A DNA stretch of 40,378 nucleotides from the NCBI RefSeq assembly GCF_000430045.1, contig NZ_KE387027.1, positions 502,589-542,966 of the forward strand, read 5' to 3'. This stretch comes from Calidithermus chliarophilus DSM 9957 (lineage in GTDB: Bacteria; Deinococcota; Deinococci; Deinococcales; Thermaceae). The number at the start of each line of letters is the position of its first letter. The stretch's first letter is position 1. The position numbers and the translations under genes were made by a program. Below are positions 14,296 to 22,661 of this stretch, piece by piece. The notes beneath the pieces are model-generated. The model ran no database searches. It was given only the letters and a program-made list of their open reading frames with translations, and was not told the origin of the DNA.

Positions 14296-15834
14296 CTAGC
14301 CCACCGTGCCCCGTCCTCGGTCGAGCAGGTAGAACACCCCGCCCGCCAAGAGCCCCAGCAGTACGGCGAGGGCCAAAGCTTCGGCGAAGGGGGTGGCTCC
14401 GGGGCGGCCCAGGCGCTCGTAGATGGCGAGGGAGAGGGTGGTCCACTCGGGGCGGCGCAGGACCAGCGTGGCCCCGAACTCCCCGACCACGGCGGCCAGG
14501 GTCAGGGCCGCTCCTGAGCGCAGCGCGGGCTGGAGCAGGGGCCATTCCACGCGCCACAGCCGGCGCCAGGGGCCCGCGCCCAGGGTGCGGGCGGCCTCGA
14601 GCACGCTGTGCGGCATGGCCCGCAGTGCCGGGAGCAGCGCCCGGCTCAGCAGGGGGTAGCTCAGCAGGGTATAGGCCGCGACCAGCAACACCAGCGAGCC
14701 GCTGAGCCGGGGGTAGGCCAGCAGGTAGCCCAGCCCCACCAGCACCGGCGAGACCAGCAGGGGCAGCATCCCGCTCAGGTCGAGCCAGCGGGTGCCCCGG
14801 CCCTGCCTCTCGCCCCGCCACACGGCGTAGGCGTAGAGGAAGCCGATGGGGAAGGCCAGCAGCAGGGTCAGCCCGGCGAAGCGCAGGGTGTTCCAAAGGG
14901 CCTCACCGGCCGGGGTGAAGCCGTCGCCGCGCCAGACGGAGGTGAAGGCGGCGGGGTGCTGCAGCGCCTGGAGCAGCAGGGCCAGCAAGGGGGCGTAGAG
15001 CAGGGCGAACCCCAGCCACAGGGCCAGCGCGAGCGCCCAGGCCTTCGGGCGCGGGAGGGTCCGGGGGCCTGCCCCACTCTGCAGCGACAGGGCCAGCCGG
15101 GCCTGCGCCCACAGGTAGAGCAGGGTGACCCCCGCGCTCACCGCGAGCTGGGCCAGCGCGAGCGCGGTGGCCTCGGGGAAGGCCAGGCGGTAGCTGAGCA
15201 GGGTGTAGATCTCGACCTCGAGCGTCGCGTAGCGGGTCCCGCCCAACACCAGCGGCAGCCCGAAGCTGCTGAAGGTGTAGAGGAAGGTCAGGCCGCCCCC
15301 GGCCAGCAGCCCCGGGGCCAGCAGCGGGACGCCCACCCGCAGGTAGGCCCGCCAGGGCGAAGCACCCAGGGTGCGGGCGGCGGCCAGGGGGGTCTCGAGG
15401 CTCGGCAGCAGCACCACCAGCAGGCGCAGCACCAGGCCCAGGTTGTAGAACACCGCCGCCCACAGCAGGATCCAGGGCGTCCCCTGCAGGTTGAGCCCCA
15501 GCAGGCCGCGCGGGCCCGCCAGCGCCAGAAAGCCCAGCGCCACCACCAGCGTGGGCAGCACGAAGGGCACGGTCGAGAGCGAGAGCAAGGCCTCCCGCCC
15601 CGGGAAGCGGTAGCGGAAGGCGTAGGCCAGCGGCAACGCCAGCAGCACGGTCAGCAGGCTCGAGGCCAGCCCGTACCCCAGGCTCCACCCCAGCCGCCCC
15701 CAGTAGTAAGGGTTGTGCAGGGTTTCCCCCAAGCCCTCCCCCAGGCCCAGCAGCAGCACCCGCGCCAGCGGGTAGCCCAGCGCCAGCGCCAGGAAAAGCA
15801 GCACCGGCAGGGCCAGCAGGGGGCTCAGCCGCAT
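14296..15834 (-). CDS. thiP: Thiamine ABC transporter permease
   Basis: A 512-residue permease with two binding-protein-dependent transport domains in one chain, as in ThiP and FbpB. Each half has the ATPase-contact (EAA-like) loop: AARTLGASPWRAYLRVGVPLL in the first, AARTLGAGPWRRLWRVEWPLL in the second. About 12 hydrophobic segments are present. Thiamine is assigned because the gene follows thiB by 19 nt and the pair is preceded by a TPP riboswitch. No ATPase gene follows; thiP ends against the convergent fba terminator, so the ThiQ subunit must be encoded elsewhere or shared with another transporter. Confidence 0.9.
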   Translation of the reverse strand: MRLSPLLALPVLLFLALALGYPLARVLLLGLGEGLGETLHNPYYWGRLGWSLGYGLASSLLTVLLALPLAYAFRYRFPGREALLSLSTVPFVLPTLVVALGFLALAGPRGLLGLNLQGTPWILLWAAVFYNLGLVLRLLVVLLPSLETPLAAARTLGASPWRAYLRVGVPLLAPGLLAGGGLTFLYTFSSFGLPLVLGGTRYATLEVEIYTLLSYRLAFPEATALALAQLAVSAGVTLLYLWAQARLALSLQSGAGPRTLPRPKAWALALALWLGFALLYAPLLALLLQALQHPAAFTSVWRGDGFTPAGEALWNTLRFAGLTLLLAFPIGFLYAYAVWRGERQGRGTRWLDLSGMLPLLVSPVLVGLGYLLAYPRLSGSLVLLVAAYTLLSYPLLSRALLPALRAMPHSVLEAARTLGAGPWRRLWRVEWPLLQPALRSGAALTLAAVVGEFGATLVLRRPEWTTLSLAIYERLGRPGATPFAEALALAVLLGLLAGGVFYLLDRGRGTVG

Positions 15835-15853
15835 GGGATGACCCCGTTCCGCG

Positions 15854-16897
15854 TTACTTCCGCGCCCGCTTGACCGCCTCCGGCGACTGCCCCTGCACCA
15901 CCACCTTGGTCCACTCGCTCACCCAGCGCTCGCGGTTCTTGGCGATGCTCTGGGGCTCGAGGGCGGAGGGGGCCTTGGGCACCTCGGCCCACCGGAACAC
16001 CTCGGGCAGCTTGGCGTCCTTGCGGGTGGGGTAGACCCACATCTCGGTGGGGATGCTCTCTTGCGCCGCCTTGGAGAGCAGCCAGTCCACGAACTTGCGC
16101 GCGGCGGCGGGCTGCTTGGTGCCCTTGAGGATGCCTACGAACTCCACCTGCAGGAAAGAGCTGCCCGGCAGCAGCAGGTTGCCCGTGGGGGGCTCGTCGA
16201 GCTTCTTCTCCGAGTAGAACAGCTCGGCGGCGGGGCTCGTCGCGTAGCTCACCACCAGCGGGCGGTCGCCGCCCGACTTGGAGAAGGCGGTGTAGTAGGC
16301 CTCGCTCCAGCCTTTCTCGACCCGCACCCCGCCCTCGCGCAGCTTGGCCCAGAACTCGAGGTAGCCCTCCTCCCCGAAGGTCTTGACCGTCGCCAGCAGG
16401 AAGGCCAGGCCGGGGGAGGAGGTGGCGGGGTTGGAGACGACGAGCAGCTTGGCGAACTCGGGCTTGGCGAGGTCGGCGAAGCTCTGGGGCAGGGGCTTGT
16501 CCTTGAAGTAGGCCTTGTCGTAGTTGAGCGCCACGTAGCCGAAGTCCACGGGCAGGGCGCGGTAGGTCTTGTCGAGCACGAACTCCGGGCGCAGCGCCGA
16601 GAGGGCGGGCGAGGCGTAGGGCTGGAGGATGTCGGCCTGCAGGGCCTGCGAGAGCTGGGAGTTGTCGAAGCCGTAGATCACGTCGGCCACGGGCGCCCCC
16701 TTGCTGAGGATGGCCTTGTTCAGCATCTCCCCGGCGTCGCCCGCCTTGAGGAAGCGCAGCTTGACGCCGCTTTTCTGCTCGAACTCGGCCACGAGCTTCT
16801 TGTCGAGGTTGAAGCTCTCGTGGCTCAGGACCGTGAGCGGTTGCGCCTGGGCCAGCCCCAGGAGGGCCAGCGCCACCAGAAGAACCTTTTTGAGCAT
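15854..16897 (-). CDS. thiB: Thiamine ABC transporter substrate-binding protein
   Basis: A 347-residue periplasmic solute-binding protein. Residues 1-18 (MLKKVLLVALALLGLAQA) are a signal peptide with an AQA cleavage site. The mature part begins with QPLTVLSHESF and contains LKAGDAGEMLNKAIL, ADVIYGFDNSQL and LPVDFGYVALNYD, motifs of the ThiB group. The ATG at 16897 directly follows a run of seven T on the coding strand, the end of a riboswitch terminator. Its ribosome site is therefore inside the terminator stem. It captures thiamine or its phosphates for the permease encoded next. Confidence 0.92.
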   Translation of the reverse strand: MLKKVLLVALALLGLAQAQPLTVLSHESFNLDKKLVAEFEQKSGVKLRFLKAGDAGEMLNKAILSKGAPVADVIYGFDNSQLSQALQADILQPYASPALSALRPEFVLDKTYRALPVDFGYVALNYDKAYFKDKPLPQSFADLAKPEFAKLLVVSNPATSSPGLAFLLATVKTFGEEGYLEFWAKLREGGVRVEKGWSEAYYTAFSKSGGDRPLVVSYATSPAAELFYSEKKLDEPPTGNLLLPGSSFLQVEFVGILKGTKQPAAARKFVDWLLSKAAQESIPTEMWVYPTRKDAKLPEVFRWAEVPKAPSALEPQSIAKNRERWVSEWTKVVVQGQSPEAVKRARK

Positions 16898-16927
16898 AAA
16901 AAAATCCCCCTTGTCACCGGAGGGGGG
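16898..16927 (-). terminator. Riboswitch terminator overlapping the thiB ribosome site
   Basis: On the minus strand CCCCCT (16926-16921) pairs with AGGGGG (16911-16906) around a 9-nt loop, followed by A and seven T that end at the ATG of thiB. The AGGGGG strand of the stem is also the only ribosome-binding candidate, so folding would both end transcription and hide the start. Confidence 0.8.
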
Positions 16928-16963
16928 TTCAAGGCGCGGTGGCCTTGCTTCGTTCCCGTCACG

Positions 16964-17035
16964 CTCCCTACGCCGGTCCTAACCGGGTCAGGTTCCAAGG
17001 GTATTTCTCAGCTTGGCTCATCGCCAAGCACCCCC
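16964..17035 (-). promoter_or_regulatory. TPP riboswitch (THI box)
   Basis: Read on the minus strand the aptamer has all the conserved parts in order: GGGGGTGCTTGG, a variable stem, GCTGAGAAATACCCTT, GGAACCTGACCCGG, and ACCGGCGTAGGGAGC. CTGAGA and ACCTGA are the thiamine pyrophosphate-binding segments. Binding of TPP should favour the downstream terminator and switch off thiB-thiP. Confidence 0.96.
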
Positions 17036-17047
17036 GATGACCCCATG

Positions 17048-17053
17048 AATATA
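17048..17053 (-). promoter_or_regulatory. -10 box for the thiB-thiP operon
   Basis: TATATT on the minus strand ends 12 nt before the riboswitch aptamer, so transcription should start just before it. The -35 is not clear. It lies about 30 nt after the ispE stop codon. Confidence 0.5.
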
Positions 17054-17085
17054 CACCCAGGGAGCGGGGCCAGCCGCAAACGCTC

Positions 17086-17922
17086 CTACAATTGCGCCGG
17101 GACCGTTCGGGCGGCCCGCACCCAGAACTGGGGGAAGCGGGCCTGAAGCTGCCGGGCGTAGAACTGCGCCTCCTGGGCGTCGTGGGCCAGGCCGAAGACG
17201 GTCGAGCCCGAGCCCGACATCAGCACCCCGCGCAGCCCCACGGCCTGCAGGTAGAACTTGAGCTCGGCCACCTGGGGCTCGAGCCGGAAGACCGGGGCCT
17301 CGAGGCTGTTCCAGTAGGGCGGGTTGTGCCCCGAGCGCAGGGCCTCGAGGATGCCCGCCAGGTCCAACTCCGGCCCCCACTCCTCGGGCCGCAGGGCCTT
17401 GTAGGCCGAGGCCGCCGAGACCGCGAGGCCCGGGTTGACCAGCACCAGGTGGGCCTCCGCGCCCTCCACGGGCCGCAGCCGTTCCCCCACCCCCCGCCCT
17501 TCGGCCATCCCGCCCAGCAGGAAGAAGGGCACGTCGGCCCCCAGCCTCCGGGCGATGGCGGGCAGGTCGAGCGGGGCAGGGTAGAGGCCAGAGAGCGCCC
17601 GCAGCACCGCCGCCGCGTCGGAGGAGCCCCCGCCCAACCCGGCGGCCAGCGGCAGCCTCTTCTCCAGCCCCACCCACACCCCGCCGGGCCAGCCGGCGGC
17701 CTCGAGGTAGGCCTGCGCCGCCTTATGGACGAGGTTGTCCGGGCCAGCGGAAAGGTCGGTGCCCATCACCTCGAGCGCGATCCCCGCCGGGCGCGGCTCC
17801 ACGACGAGCCGGTCGCCCAGGTCCAGCGCGGCGAAGAGGGTGTGGAGCTCGTGGTAGCCGCCCTCGAGCCTGCCCAGCACCGACAGGCCCAGGTTCACCT
17901 TGGCGGGGGCTAGCAGTTCCAC
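17086..17922 (-). CDS. ispE: 4-diphosphocytidyl-2-C-methyl-D-erythritol kinase
   Basis: A 278-residue GHMP kinase that phosphorylates CDP-methylerythritol in the non-mevalonate isoprenoid pathway. It shows [13 protein letters not shown] (K8), the ATP loop PLAAGLGGGSSDAAA (91-105), the catalytic Asp D130 in GADVPFFLLGG, and SGSGSTVFGL near the C-terminus. The start is a GTG at 17922 inside the end of ispD, giving a 13-nt overlap in another frame. This start is chosen because [10 protein letters not shown] is the normal beginning of the family. Translation is thus coupled to ispD, the preceding pathway step. Confidence 0.93.
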   Translation of the reverse strand: MELLAPAKVNLGLSVLGRLEGGYHELHTLFAALDLGDRLVVEPRPAGIALEVMGTDLSAGPDNLVHKAAQAYLEAAGWPGGVWVGLEKRLPLAAGLGGGSSDAAAVLRALSGLYPAPLDLPAIARRLGADVPFFLLGGMAEGRGVGERLRPVEGAEAHLVLVNPGLAVSAASAYKALRPEEWGPELDLAGILEALRSGHNPPYWNSLEAPVFRLEPQVAELKFYLQAVGLRGVLMSGSGSTVFGLAHDAQEAQFYARQLQARFPQFWVRAARTVPAQL

Positions 17923-18551
17923 GTGCGGGCCAGCCCTTCGGCGAGGTCGAGGTCTTCGGGGTAGGTCAGCTTGAACATCCGGCGGTCGCCCTCCACCAGC
18001 GCGACCGGGTGCCCCAGGGCCAGCACCATCTGGGCGTCGTCGCTGAAGTCTCGCTCCTCGCGCAGGGCCTCGAGGTGGGCCTCCATCAGCAGCTCGCGCC
18101 GGAAGCCCTGCGGGGTCTGCACCAGGCGGTGGCGCTCGCGCGGGATCACCGCGCCGTAGGCCCCGGCCCGGTCCTCCACCAGGGTGTCGGGCACGGGGAC
18201 GGCCAGGGTCGCCGCCCCCGTCTCGGCGACGGCTTTGAGCAGGCGCTCGAGCGCCGCCCGCACCACGAAGGGCCGGGCCACGTCGTGCACCAGCACCACC
18301 TCGCCGGTCGCCGCCTGGAGCAGCTTCCACACGCTCTGCTGCCGGGTTTTACCCCCCTCCAGGAAACGCACGCCGGGGCGCGGGGGCAGGGCATGGCCCG
18401 GGGGCAGGGCCACGAGCACCTCGTCGGCCCAGGCGAAGGCCTCGAGCGCGTACTCGAGCAAGGCCTTGCCGCCGACCTCGACGAAGGCCTTGGGGCCGCG
18501 CCCCAGGCGCTCGCCCGAACCGGCAGCGGGAAGCAGCACGCTCACCGACAT
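17910..18551 (-). CDS. ispD: 2-C-methyl-D-erythritol 4-phosphate cytidylyltransferase
   Basis: A 213-residue nucleotidyltransferase joining CTP and methylerythritol phosphate. The CTP loop is [18 protein letters not shown], later motifs are [19 protein letters not shown] and [17 protein letters not shown], and the C-terminal [15 protein letters not shown] is present. All are hallmark IspD segments. A TAGCCT box lies 8 nt before the ATG and no ribosome site is seen, suggesting a leaderless or near-leaderless mRNA. It forms a two-gene operon with ispE and diverges from uppP, which handles the lipid carrier later made from the same isoprenoid precursors. Confidence 0.94.
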   Translation of the reverse strand: MSVSVLLPAAGSGERLGRGPKAFVEVGGKALLEYALEAFAWADEVLVALPPGHALPPRPGVRFLEGGKTRQQSVWKLLQAATGEVVLVHDVARPFVVRAALERLLKAVAETGAATLAVPVPDTLVEDRAGAYGAVIPRERHRLVQTPQGFRRELLMEAHLEALREERDFSDDAQMVLALGHPVALVEGDRRMFKLTYPEDLDLAEGLARTWNC

Positions 18552-18611
18552 CAGCCCAAAGGCTACCAGAAAAGCCGCAGCGTTGGCCCCCTCTCACAAG
18601 CCCTCGCGTGT

Positions 18612-18617
18612 TAGGCT
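18612..18617 (+). promoter_or_regulatory. -10 box of a leaderless promoter for uppP
   Basis: TAGGCT lies 7 nt before the GTG at 18625 and only 1 nt before an in-frame ATG at 18619. A normal transcript start would fall on the GTG. Confidence 0.55.
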
Positions 18618-18624
18618 CATGGGC

Positions 18625-19404
18625 GTGACTGTTTTGGAAGCCATCCTGCTGGGGGTGCTCGAGGGCCTCACCGAGTTCTTGCCGATCTCCTCCACGGGCC
18701 ACCTCACCCTGGCCTCGCACCTGCTGGGCATCCCCATCGAGACCGACAACTTCGCCAAAAGCTTCCTCATCGTGATCCAGCTCGGCGCCATCCTGGCGGT
18801 GCTGGCGCTCTACCTCCCGCGCTTTCTGCGCGACCTCGAGGTCTGGAAGCGCATCGTCGTGGCCTTCATCCCCACCGGCGTCATCGGCTTCGGGCTCTAC
18901 CGCCTGATCAAGGACCAGATCCTCGGCAACGACCTGATCGTGGTGAGCGCCCTGATCGGGGTGGGCGTGCTGCTGCTCTTCGTCGACCGCTGGCTCCAGG
19001 GCCACAAGAAGTACGACGACATCAACGAGATGCCCCTGGCCCAGGCCGCCCTCATCGGCGTGTTCCAGGGCCTCGCCGCCCTCTTCCCCGGCACCTCGCG
19101 CAGCGCCGCCACCATCGTCGGCGGCATGCTCAGCGGCCTCTCGCGCCGCGCCGCCGCCGAGTTCTCCTTCATCCTCGCCGTGCCCACCATGCTCGCCGCC
19201 TCCGGCTACGACCTGCTGCAAAGCGCCGACACCTTCCCCACCGAGGGCTTTGGCCTGATGCTCGTCGGCTTCATCGCCGCCTTCGTCACCGCCCTGCTCA
19301 CCGTGCGCTGGCTGCTGGCCTTCGTCAGCCGCAACACCTTCGTGCCCTTCGCCATCTACCGCATCGTGCTGGGGGGCGTTTACGCGGCGTTTTTCCTGCG
19401 GTGA
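18625..19404 (+). CDS. uppP: Undecaprenyl-diphosphatase
   Basis: A 259-residue membrane phosphatase (UppP/BacA) that recycles undecaprenyl pyrophosphate to the carrier used for peptidoglycan and surface glycans, and gives bacitracin resistance. The two catalytic signatures are clear: [15 protein letters not shown] (13-27) and PGTSRSAAT (155-163). About eight hydrophobic segments are seen. The GTG start is preferred over the ATG two codons upstream because of the promoter spacing and because [10 protein letters not shown] is the usual beginning. Mosaic repeat D follows the stop codon. The gene stands alone, divergent from ispD. Confidence 0.94.
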   Translation: MTVLEAILLGVLEGLTEFLPISSTGHLTLASHLLGIPIETDNFAKSFLIVIQLGAILAVLALYLPRFLRDLEVWKRIVVAFIPTGVIGFGLYRLIKDQILGNDLIVVSALIGVGVLLLFVDRWLQGHKKYDDINEMPLAQAALIGVFQGLAALFPGTSRSAATIVGGMLSGLSRRAAAEFSFILAVPTMLAASGYDLLQSADTFPTEGFGLMLVGFIAAFVTALLTVRWLLAFVSRNTFVPFAIYRIVLGGVYAAFFLR

Positions 19405-19632
19405 GGGGTCGATGGTTGATAGCTGATAGCCTGGCGCGGGTCGTACGTCCTACGGCGTACGTCGTACGCCGAACGCCAAACGCAAAACGCAAAACGCCAA
19501 ACGCAAAACGCCTTGTCCCCCCCTTAGCAAGGGGGGCTGGGGGGATACCCCTCCCCGCAGGCGGGGAGGGTCGGGGAGGGGTCGCCACGAGCCACGGGCC
19601 ACGAACCTCCCGCCCTTTGCTGGCGGCTTCCC
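19405..19632 (+). repeat. Mosaic intergenic repeat, copy D (forward)
   Basis: Between convergent uppP and ubiX. Modules in order: GTTGATAGCTGATAGCC (about 19414-19430), GGCGCGGGTC, a CGTACG/CCTACG palindromic array (19441-19467), an array of CGAACGC, CAAACGC and AAAACGC words (19468-19512), a C-run/G-run hairpin and GGCGGGGAGGG blocks (19516-19582), GCCACGAGCCACGGGCCACG (19583-19604), and CCCTTTGCTGGCGGCTT. It is one of the most complete copies. Confidence 0.8.
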
Positions 19633-19639
19633 GCTCCCC

Positions 19640-20212
19640 TCAGTCCTTCCACCGCGGTGCCCTGGGATATTCCAGCCCCAGCAAATCCAGGATTCGCTGG
19701 GTCATGAAGGCCAGAAGGTCTTCGATGGACTGGGGCTTGGTGTAGAAGCCGGGGGCGGCGGGGAGGATGGTGGCTCCGGCTTGGGCGGCTTTGAGGAGGG
19801 CCTCGAGGGTGGGGATGGGGAGGGGGGCCTCGCGGGGCACCAGGATGAGGGGGCGGCGCTCCTTGAGGTGGACGTAGGCGGCGCGGGTGAGCAGGTTGTC
19901 GGCCAGGCCGTAGGCGATCTTGGCGACCGAGGTCGCGCTGCAGGGCACGACCACCATGCCCAGGGTGCGGAAGGAGCCTGAGGCGATGGGGGCGCCGATG
20001 TCCTGGGAGCGGTGCACCGCGTGGGCCAGGGCCTCCACCTCCTCGGGGTTCTTGCCCATCTCCTCCACCAGCACCCGCTTGGCCCCCTGGCTCATCACCA
20101 GGTGAACCTCCACGCCCTCAAGGCGCCGCAGGGTCTGGAGCAGGTCGGTCGCATACGCCATGCCCGAGGCCCCCGAGAGCCCCACCACGACCCGTTTGGG
20201 TTTCTCACTCAC
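19640..20212 (-). CDS. ubiX: UbiX-type flavin prenyltransferase
   Basis: A 190-residue flavin prenyltransferase that joins dimethylallyl phosphate to FMN, making the prenylated cofactor of UbiD-type decarboxylases. Motifs: VVVGLSGASGM at the N-terminus for FMN, SFRTLGMVVVPCSATSVAKIAYGLADNLLTRA in the middle, and RRPLILVPREAPL for the substrate phosphate. The GTG start at 20212 is supported by a TAGAGT box 6 nt upstream (20224-20219), another leaderless layout. No ubiD gene lies next to it, so the decarboxylase it serves must be elsewhere. Confidence 0.92.
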   Translation of the reverse strand: MSEKPKRVVVGLSGASGMAYATDLLQTLRRLEGVEVHLVMSQGAKRVLVEEMGKNPEEVEALAHAVHRSQDIGAPIASGSFRTLGMVVVPCSATSVAKIAYGLADNLLTRAAYVHLKERRPLILVPREAPLPIPTLEALLKAAQAGATILPAAPGFYTKPQSIEDLLAFMTQRILDLLGLEYPRAPRWKD

Positions 20213-20218
20213 GGCCTG

Positions 20219-20224
20219 ACTCTA
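20219..20224 (-). promoter_or_regulatory. -10 box of a leaderless promoter for ubiX
   Basis: On the minus strand TAGAGT ends 6 nt before the GTG start of ubiX, in the 40-nt gap after the AGCS gene. Confidence 0.5.
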
Positions 20225-20252
20225 CCAGAAGCGCCCGGGAGGATAGGCAGCC

Positions 20253-21632
20253 TCAGCGGCCGTCGACGTCGCGGCCGCGCGGGGGGACCCAGGCCTCGCC
20301 CGAGAAGAAGCCCCGCACCAGCCGCCCCACCAGCCCCGCCAGCACCGCCAGCGCGAGCAGGTTGGGGATCGCCATCAGGCCGTTGAGGGTGTCGCTGAGG
20401 CTGAGGAAGGTGCCCAGGCCCCCCAGCGGCCCCATGAAGGCCAGCACCAAGTAGCACAGGCGGAAGGGCCAGCGGACCCCCTCGCCGAAGAGGTAGGCCG
20501 CGGCCTCCTCGCCGTAAAAGCCCCAGGTGATCAGGGTGCCCATGGCGAACACGATCAGCAGCACCGCCAGGACACTGCTGTGCAGGAAGTGGGCCTCGAA
20601 GAGCCGCACCGCGGCCTCGGTGGGCGAGCCCCCCAGGAAGCCCTCCCACACCCCCGAGGCCAGGAAGGCTAAGGCGGTGAGGGTGGTGACCAGGAAGCTC
20701 GTCAGCATCTCGGTGACGCCCCACAGGCCCTGCCGCACGGGGTGGTCCACCCGGGCCTGGGCGTGGGCGAAGGCCGAGGAGCCCAGCCCCGCCTCGTTGG
20801 CGAAGATGCCCCGGCCCATCCCGGCCTGGAAGATCTGCACCAGCGTGTAGCCCGCCGCGCCGCCCGCGGCGGCCTCGAGGCTCAGCGCCGAGGAGAAGAT
20901 CAGGCCGAAGGCCGCGGGGATCTTCTCCGCGTACACGACCAGCAGGGGCACGACGGCGAGCGCGAAGAGCAGGAGCTTGAGGGGGAAGACCACCGAGGCG
21001 AAGCGGGCCACCCCGACGATGCCGCCGCCCAGCACCACCCCGGCGAGCGTCGCCACCAACAGCCCGGTGATCGCCGGGGGCACCTGGAAGCTCGTCTGGA
21101 GCGTCTCGCTCAGGGCCTTGGCCTGCACCAGGTTGCCCCCGCCGAAGGCCGAGAACATCGCGAAGACGGCGAAGAGCCCCGCCACCCAGCCCCAGCGTGG
21201 CCCCAGCGCCTGCCGGATGTAGTACATCGCGCCGCCCGAGATCGAGCCGTCGGCGTAGTGGCGGCGGAAGTGCACCGCCAGGGTGGCCTCGGCGAACTTG
21301 GTGGCGGTGCCCACCGCGTAGCCCAGCCACATCCACAGCACCGCCCCGGGGCCGCCCGACAGGATGGCAGCCACCATCCCCACCACGTGCCCGGTGCCCA
21401 CCGTGCCCGAGAGGGCGATCATCACCGCCTGGAAGGGGGTGATGGTCCCGCCGAAGCTCTCCGAGCGCTCGCGAACGGCCCCCAGCGTCTCGCGCAGCGC
21501 CACCCCGAACCGGGTGAGCTGCAAGAAGCGGGTGTGCCCCGAGAGGTAGAGCCCGACGGCCAGAAACACCAGCATCATCACCGGGCCGTACACCAGGCCG
21601 TTGAGCCACTGATTGATCGCTTCAAAACTCAT
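20253..21632 (-). CDS. Alanine/glycine:cation symporter (AGCS family)
   Basis: A 459-residue inner-membrane transporter coupling uptake of alanine or glycine to Na+ or H+. Family motifs: TPFQAVMIALSGTVGTGHVVG (about 65-85), GPGAVLWMWLGYAVGTATKFAEATLAV, and FQAGMGRGIFANEAGLGSSAFAHA. The first motif normally reads GTGNIAG; here the Asn at the predicted substrate and ion site is His, which may alter specificity. GAGGAAA precedes the ATG, and a TATATC box is present about 80 nt upstream. It lies alone between ubiX and the DUF4388 gene, all on the minus strand. Confidence 0.9.
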   Translation of the reverse strand: MSFEAINQWLNGLVYGPVMMLVFLAVGLYLSGHTRFLQLTRFGVALRETLGAVRERSESFGGTITPFQAVMIALSGTVGTGHVVGMVAAILSGGPGAVLWMWLGYAVGTATKFAEATLAVHFRRHYADGSISGGAMYYIRQALGPRWGWVAGLFAVFAMFSAFGGGNLVQAKALSETLQTSFQVPPAITGLLVATLAGVVLGGGIVGVARFASVVFPLKLLLFALAVVPLLVVYAEKIPAAFGLIFSSALSLEAAAGGAAGYTLVQIFQAGMGRGIFANEAGLGSSAFAHAQARVDHPVRQGLWGVTEMLTSFLVTTLTALAFLASGVWEGFLGGSPTEAAVRLFEAHFLHSSVLAVLLIVFAMGTLITWGFYGEEAAAYLFGEGVRWPFRLCYLVLAFMGPLGGLGTFLSLSDTLNGLMAIPNLLALAVLAGLVGRLVRGFFSGEAWVPPRGRDVDGR

Positions 21633-21747
21633 AGGGTTTCCTCATCCCCCGCCTGTCGTGTTCTCCCCGGGCCGCGCTCTTCACCTGCATGCCCTCGTCC
21701 GGATATAGCCGTCCCGACCCCGACGCCCTTTCCGGCCCGTTGCCCGG

Positions 21748-22539
21748 CTAGACCGGCTCGAACCACGCCTCGGCCTCGAGCCCCCGCCCCAGCCGGTGCC
21801 GGCGCAGGTCGGCGTCGCTCAGGCCCACCCGCCCGGCCAGGCTGGGCCTGGGGCGTACCTGGAAGTGCAGGACGGGCCCCTGGCGCACCTGCAGCGAGAG
21901 CCGCACGCCGGTGCGCACCCTGGGGCCCCATTCCTGGTACAGCCCCTCGTCCACGTAGGCCACCCCCGGCGGCGTGCCGTACAGCGGCAGGATCATCAGC
22001 TTGTGGCGCACCAGCGGCACCTGGGGGCGGGCCTCGAGCACCCCCAGCCCCAGCAGGCGGTCGAGCTTCCGCGCGGCCTGCAGCGGCGGTATCCCGGCGC
22101 CGAGCAAGACGGCGGCGACGGGTTGCCCGTCGCTCAGGGTGACGAGCTTCGCCATGTCGAGGGAGAGCTCGACCTCGCCGCTGCGGGGCTTCAGCCTCAG
22201 CACCTCGTCCCACTCGCGCGGCAGGAGCTCGAGCGCCTGCCAGTCCTCGACCTGTTGCGCCAGCCGCTGCTGCACGGCCAGGTCGCCCGCGAGGTTGTGG
22301 GCGACGGGGGCCGGGCGTTCCTCGAAGCGAAAGGGCACGGCGCGCATCCCGGCGATCAGCTCCAGCGCGTGCTCGCCCGCCAGCCCCCCGGCCTCGGCCC
22401 CCACCAGGCGTCCTTGCCGCAGGGAGAGGCAGGCCGGCGCCTGAGGGTGCTCGAGGTAGAGGCTGCCGTCGCGCTTGCTCCCCTGCAGGGTCTGCAGCAG
22501 GTTGAGCAACGGAAACTCCTTCAAGTCGCCACGCAGCAC
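21748..22539 (-). CDS. DUF4388 (PATAN) domain protein
   Basis: A 263-residue soluble protein. Its first 80 residues (MLRGDLKEFPLLNLLQTLQGSKRDGSLYLEH, then LRQGRLVGAEAGGLAGEHAL) are a DUF4388/PATAN domain, found in Deinococcota and myxobacteria in signalling proteins linked to gliding, pili or chemotaxis-like control. Residues 130-190 (ELSLDMAKLVTLSDGQPVAAVL, then KLDRLLGLGVLE) look like a second helical winged-helix-like unit of the same kind. The C-terminus is basic. The GTG start follows GGGAGAGG; a TAGAAT box lies about 20 nt upstream. The function is not known. Confidence 0.75.
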   Translation of the reverse strand: MLRGDLKEFPLLNLLQTLQGSKRDGSLYLEHPQAPACLSLRQGRLVGAEAGGLAGEHALELIAGMRAVPFRFEERPAPVAHNLAGDLAVQQRLAQQVEDWQALELLPREWDEVLRLKPRSGEVELSLDMAKLVTLSDGQPVAAVLLGAGIPPLQAARKLDRLLGLGVLEARPQVPLVRHKLMILPLYGTPPGVAYVDEGLYQEWGPRVRTGVRLSLQVRQGPVLHFQVRPRPSLAGRVGLSDADLRRHRLGRGLEAEAWFEPV

Positions 22540-22626
22540 GGCCTCTCCCTTTCGCCTGCATTCTACGCACGCCCGCCGCTTCCGGGCTTTATGAATTCGC
22601 GTGAACCCCCCGTTACGCTCCGGTTT

Positions 22627-22655
22627 TTGAGGCGGGTCCGGGCCGGTATTACACT
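22627..22655 (+). promoter_or_regulatory. Leaderless promoter of the alpha/beta hydrolase gene
   Basis: -35 TTGAGG (22627-22632), 17-bp spacer, -10 TACACT (22650-22655), then 6 nt to the ATG at 22662. Transcription should begin at the start codon. Confidence 0.75.
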
Positions 22656-22661
22656 TGATCC

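Noticed and set aside
21633-21747. Glycine riboswitch before the AGCS transporter
   Set aside because: AGCS genes often have one, but the leader shows none of the conserved glycine aptamer segments.
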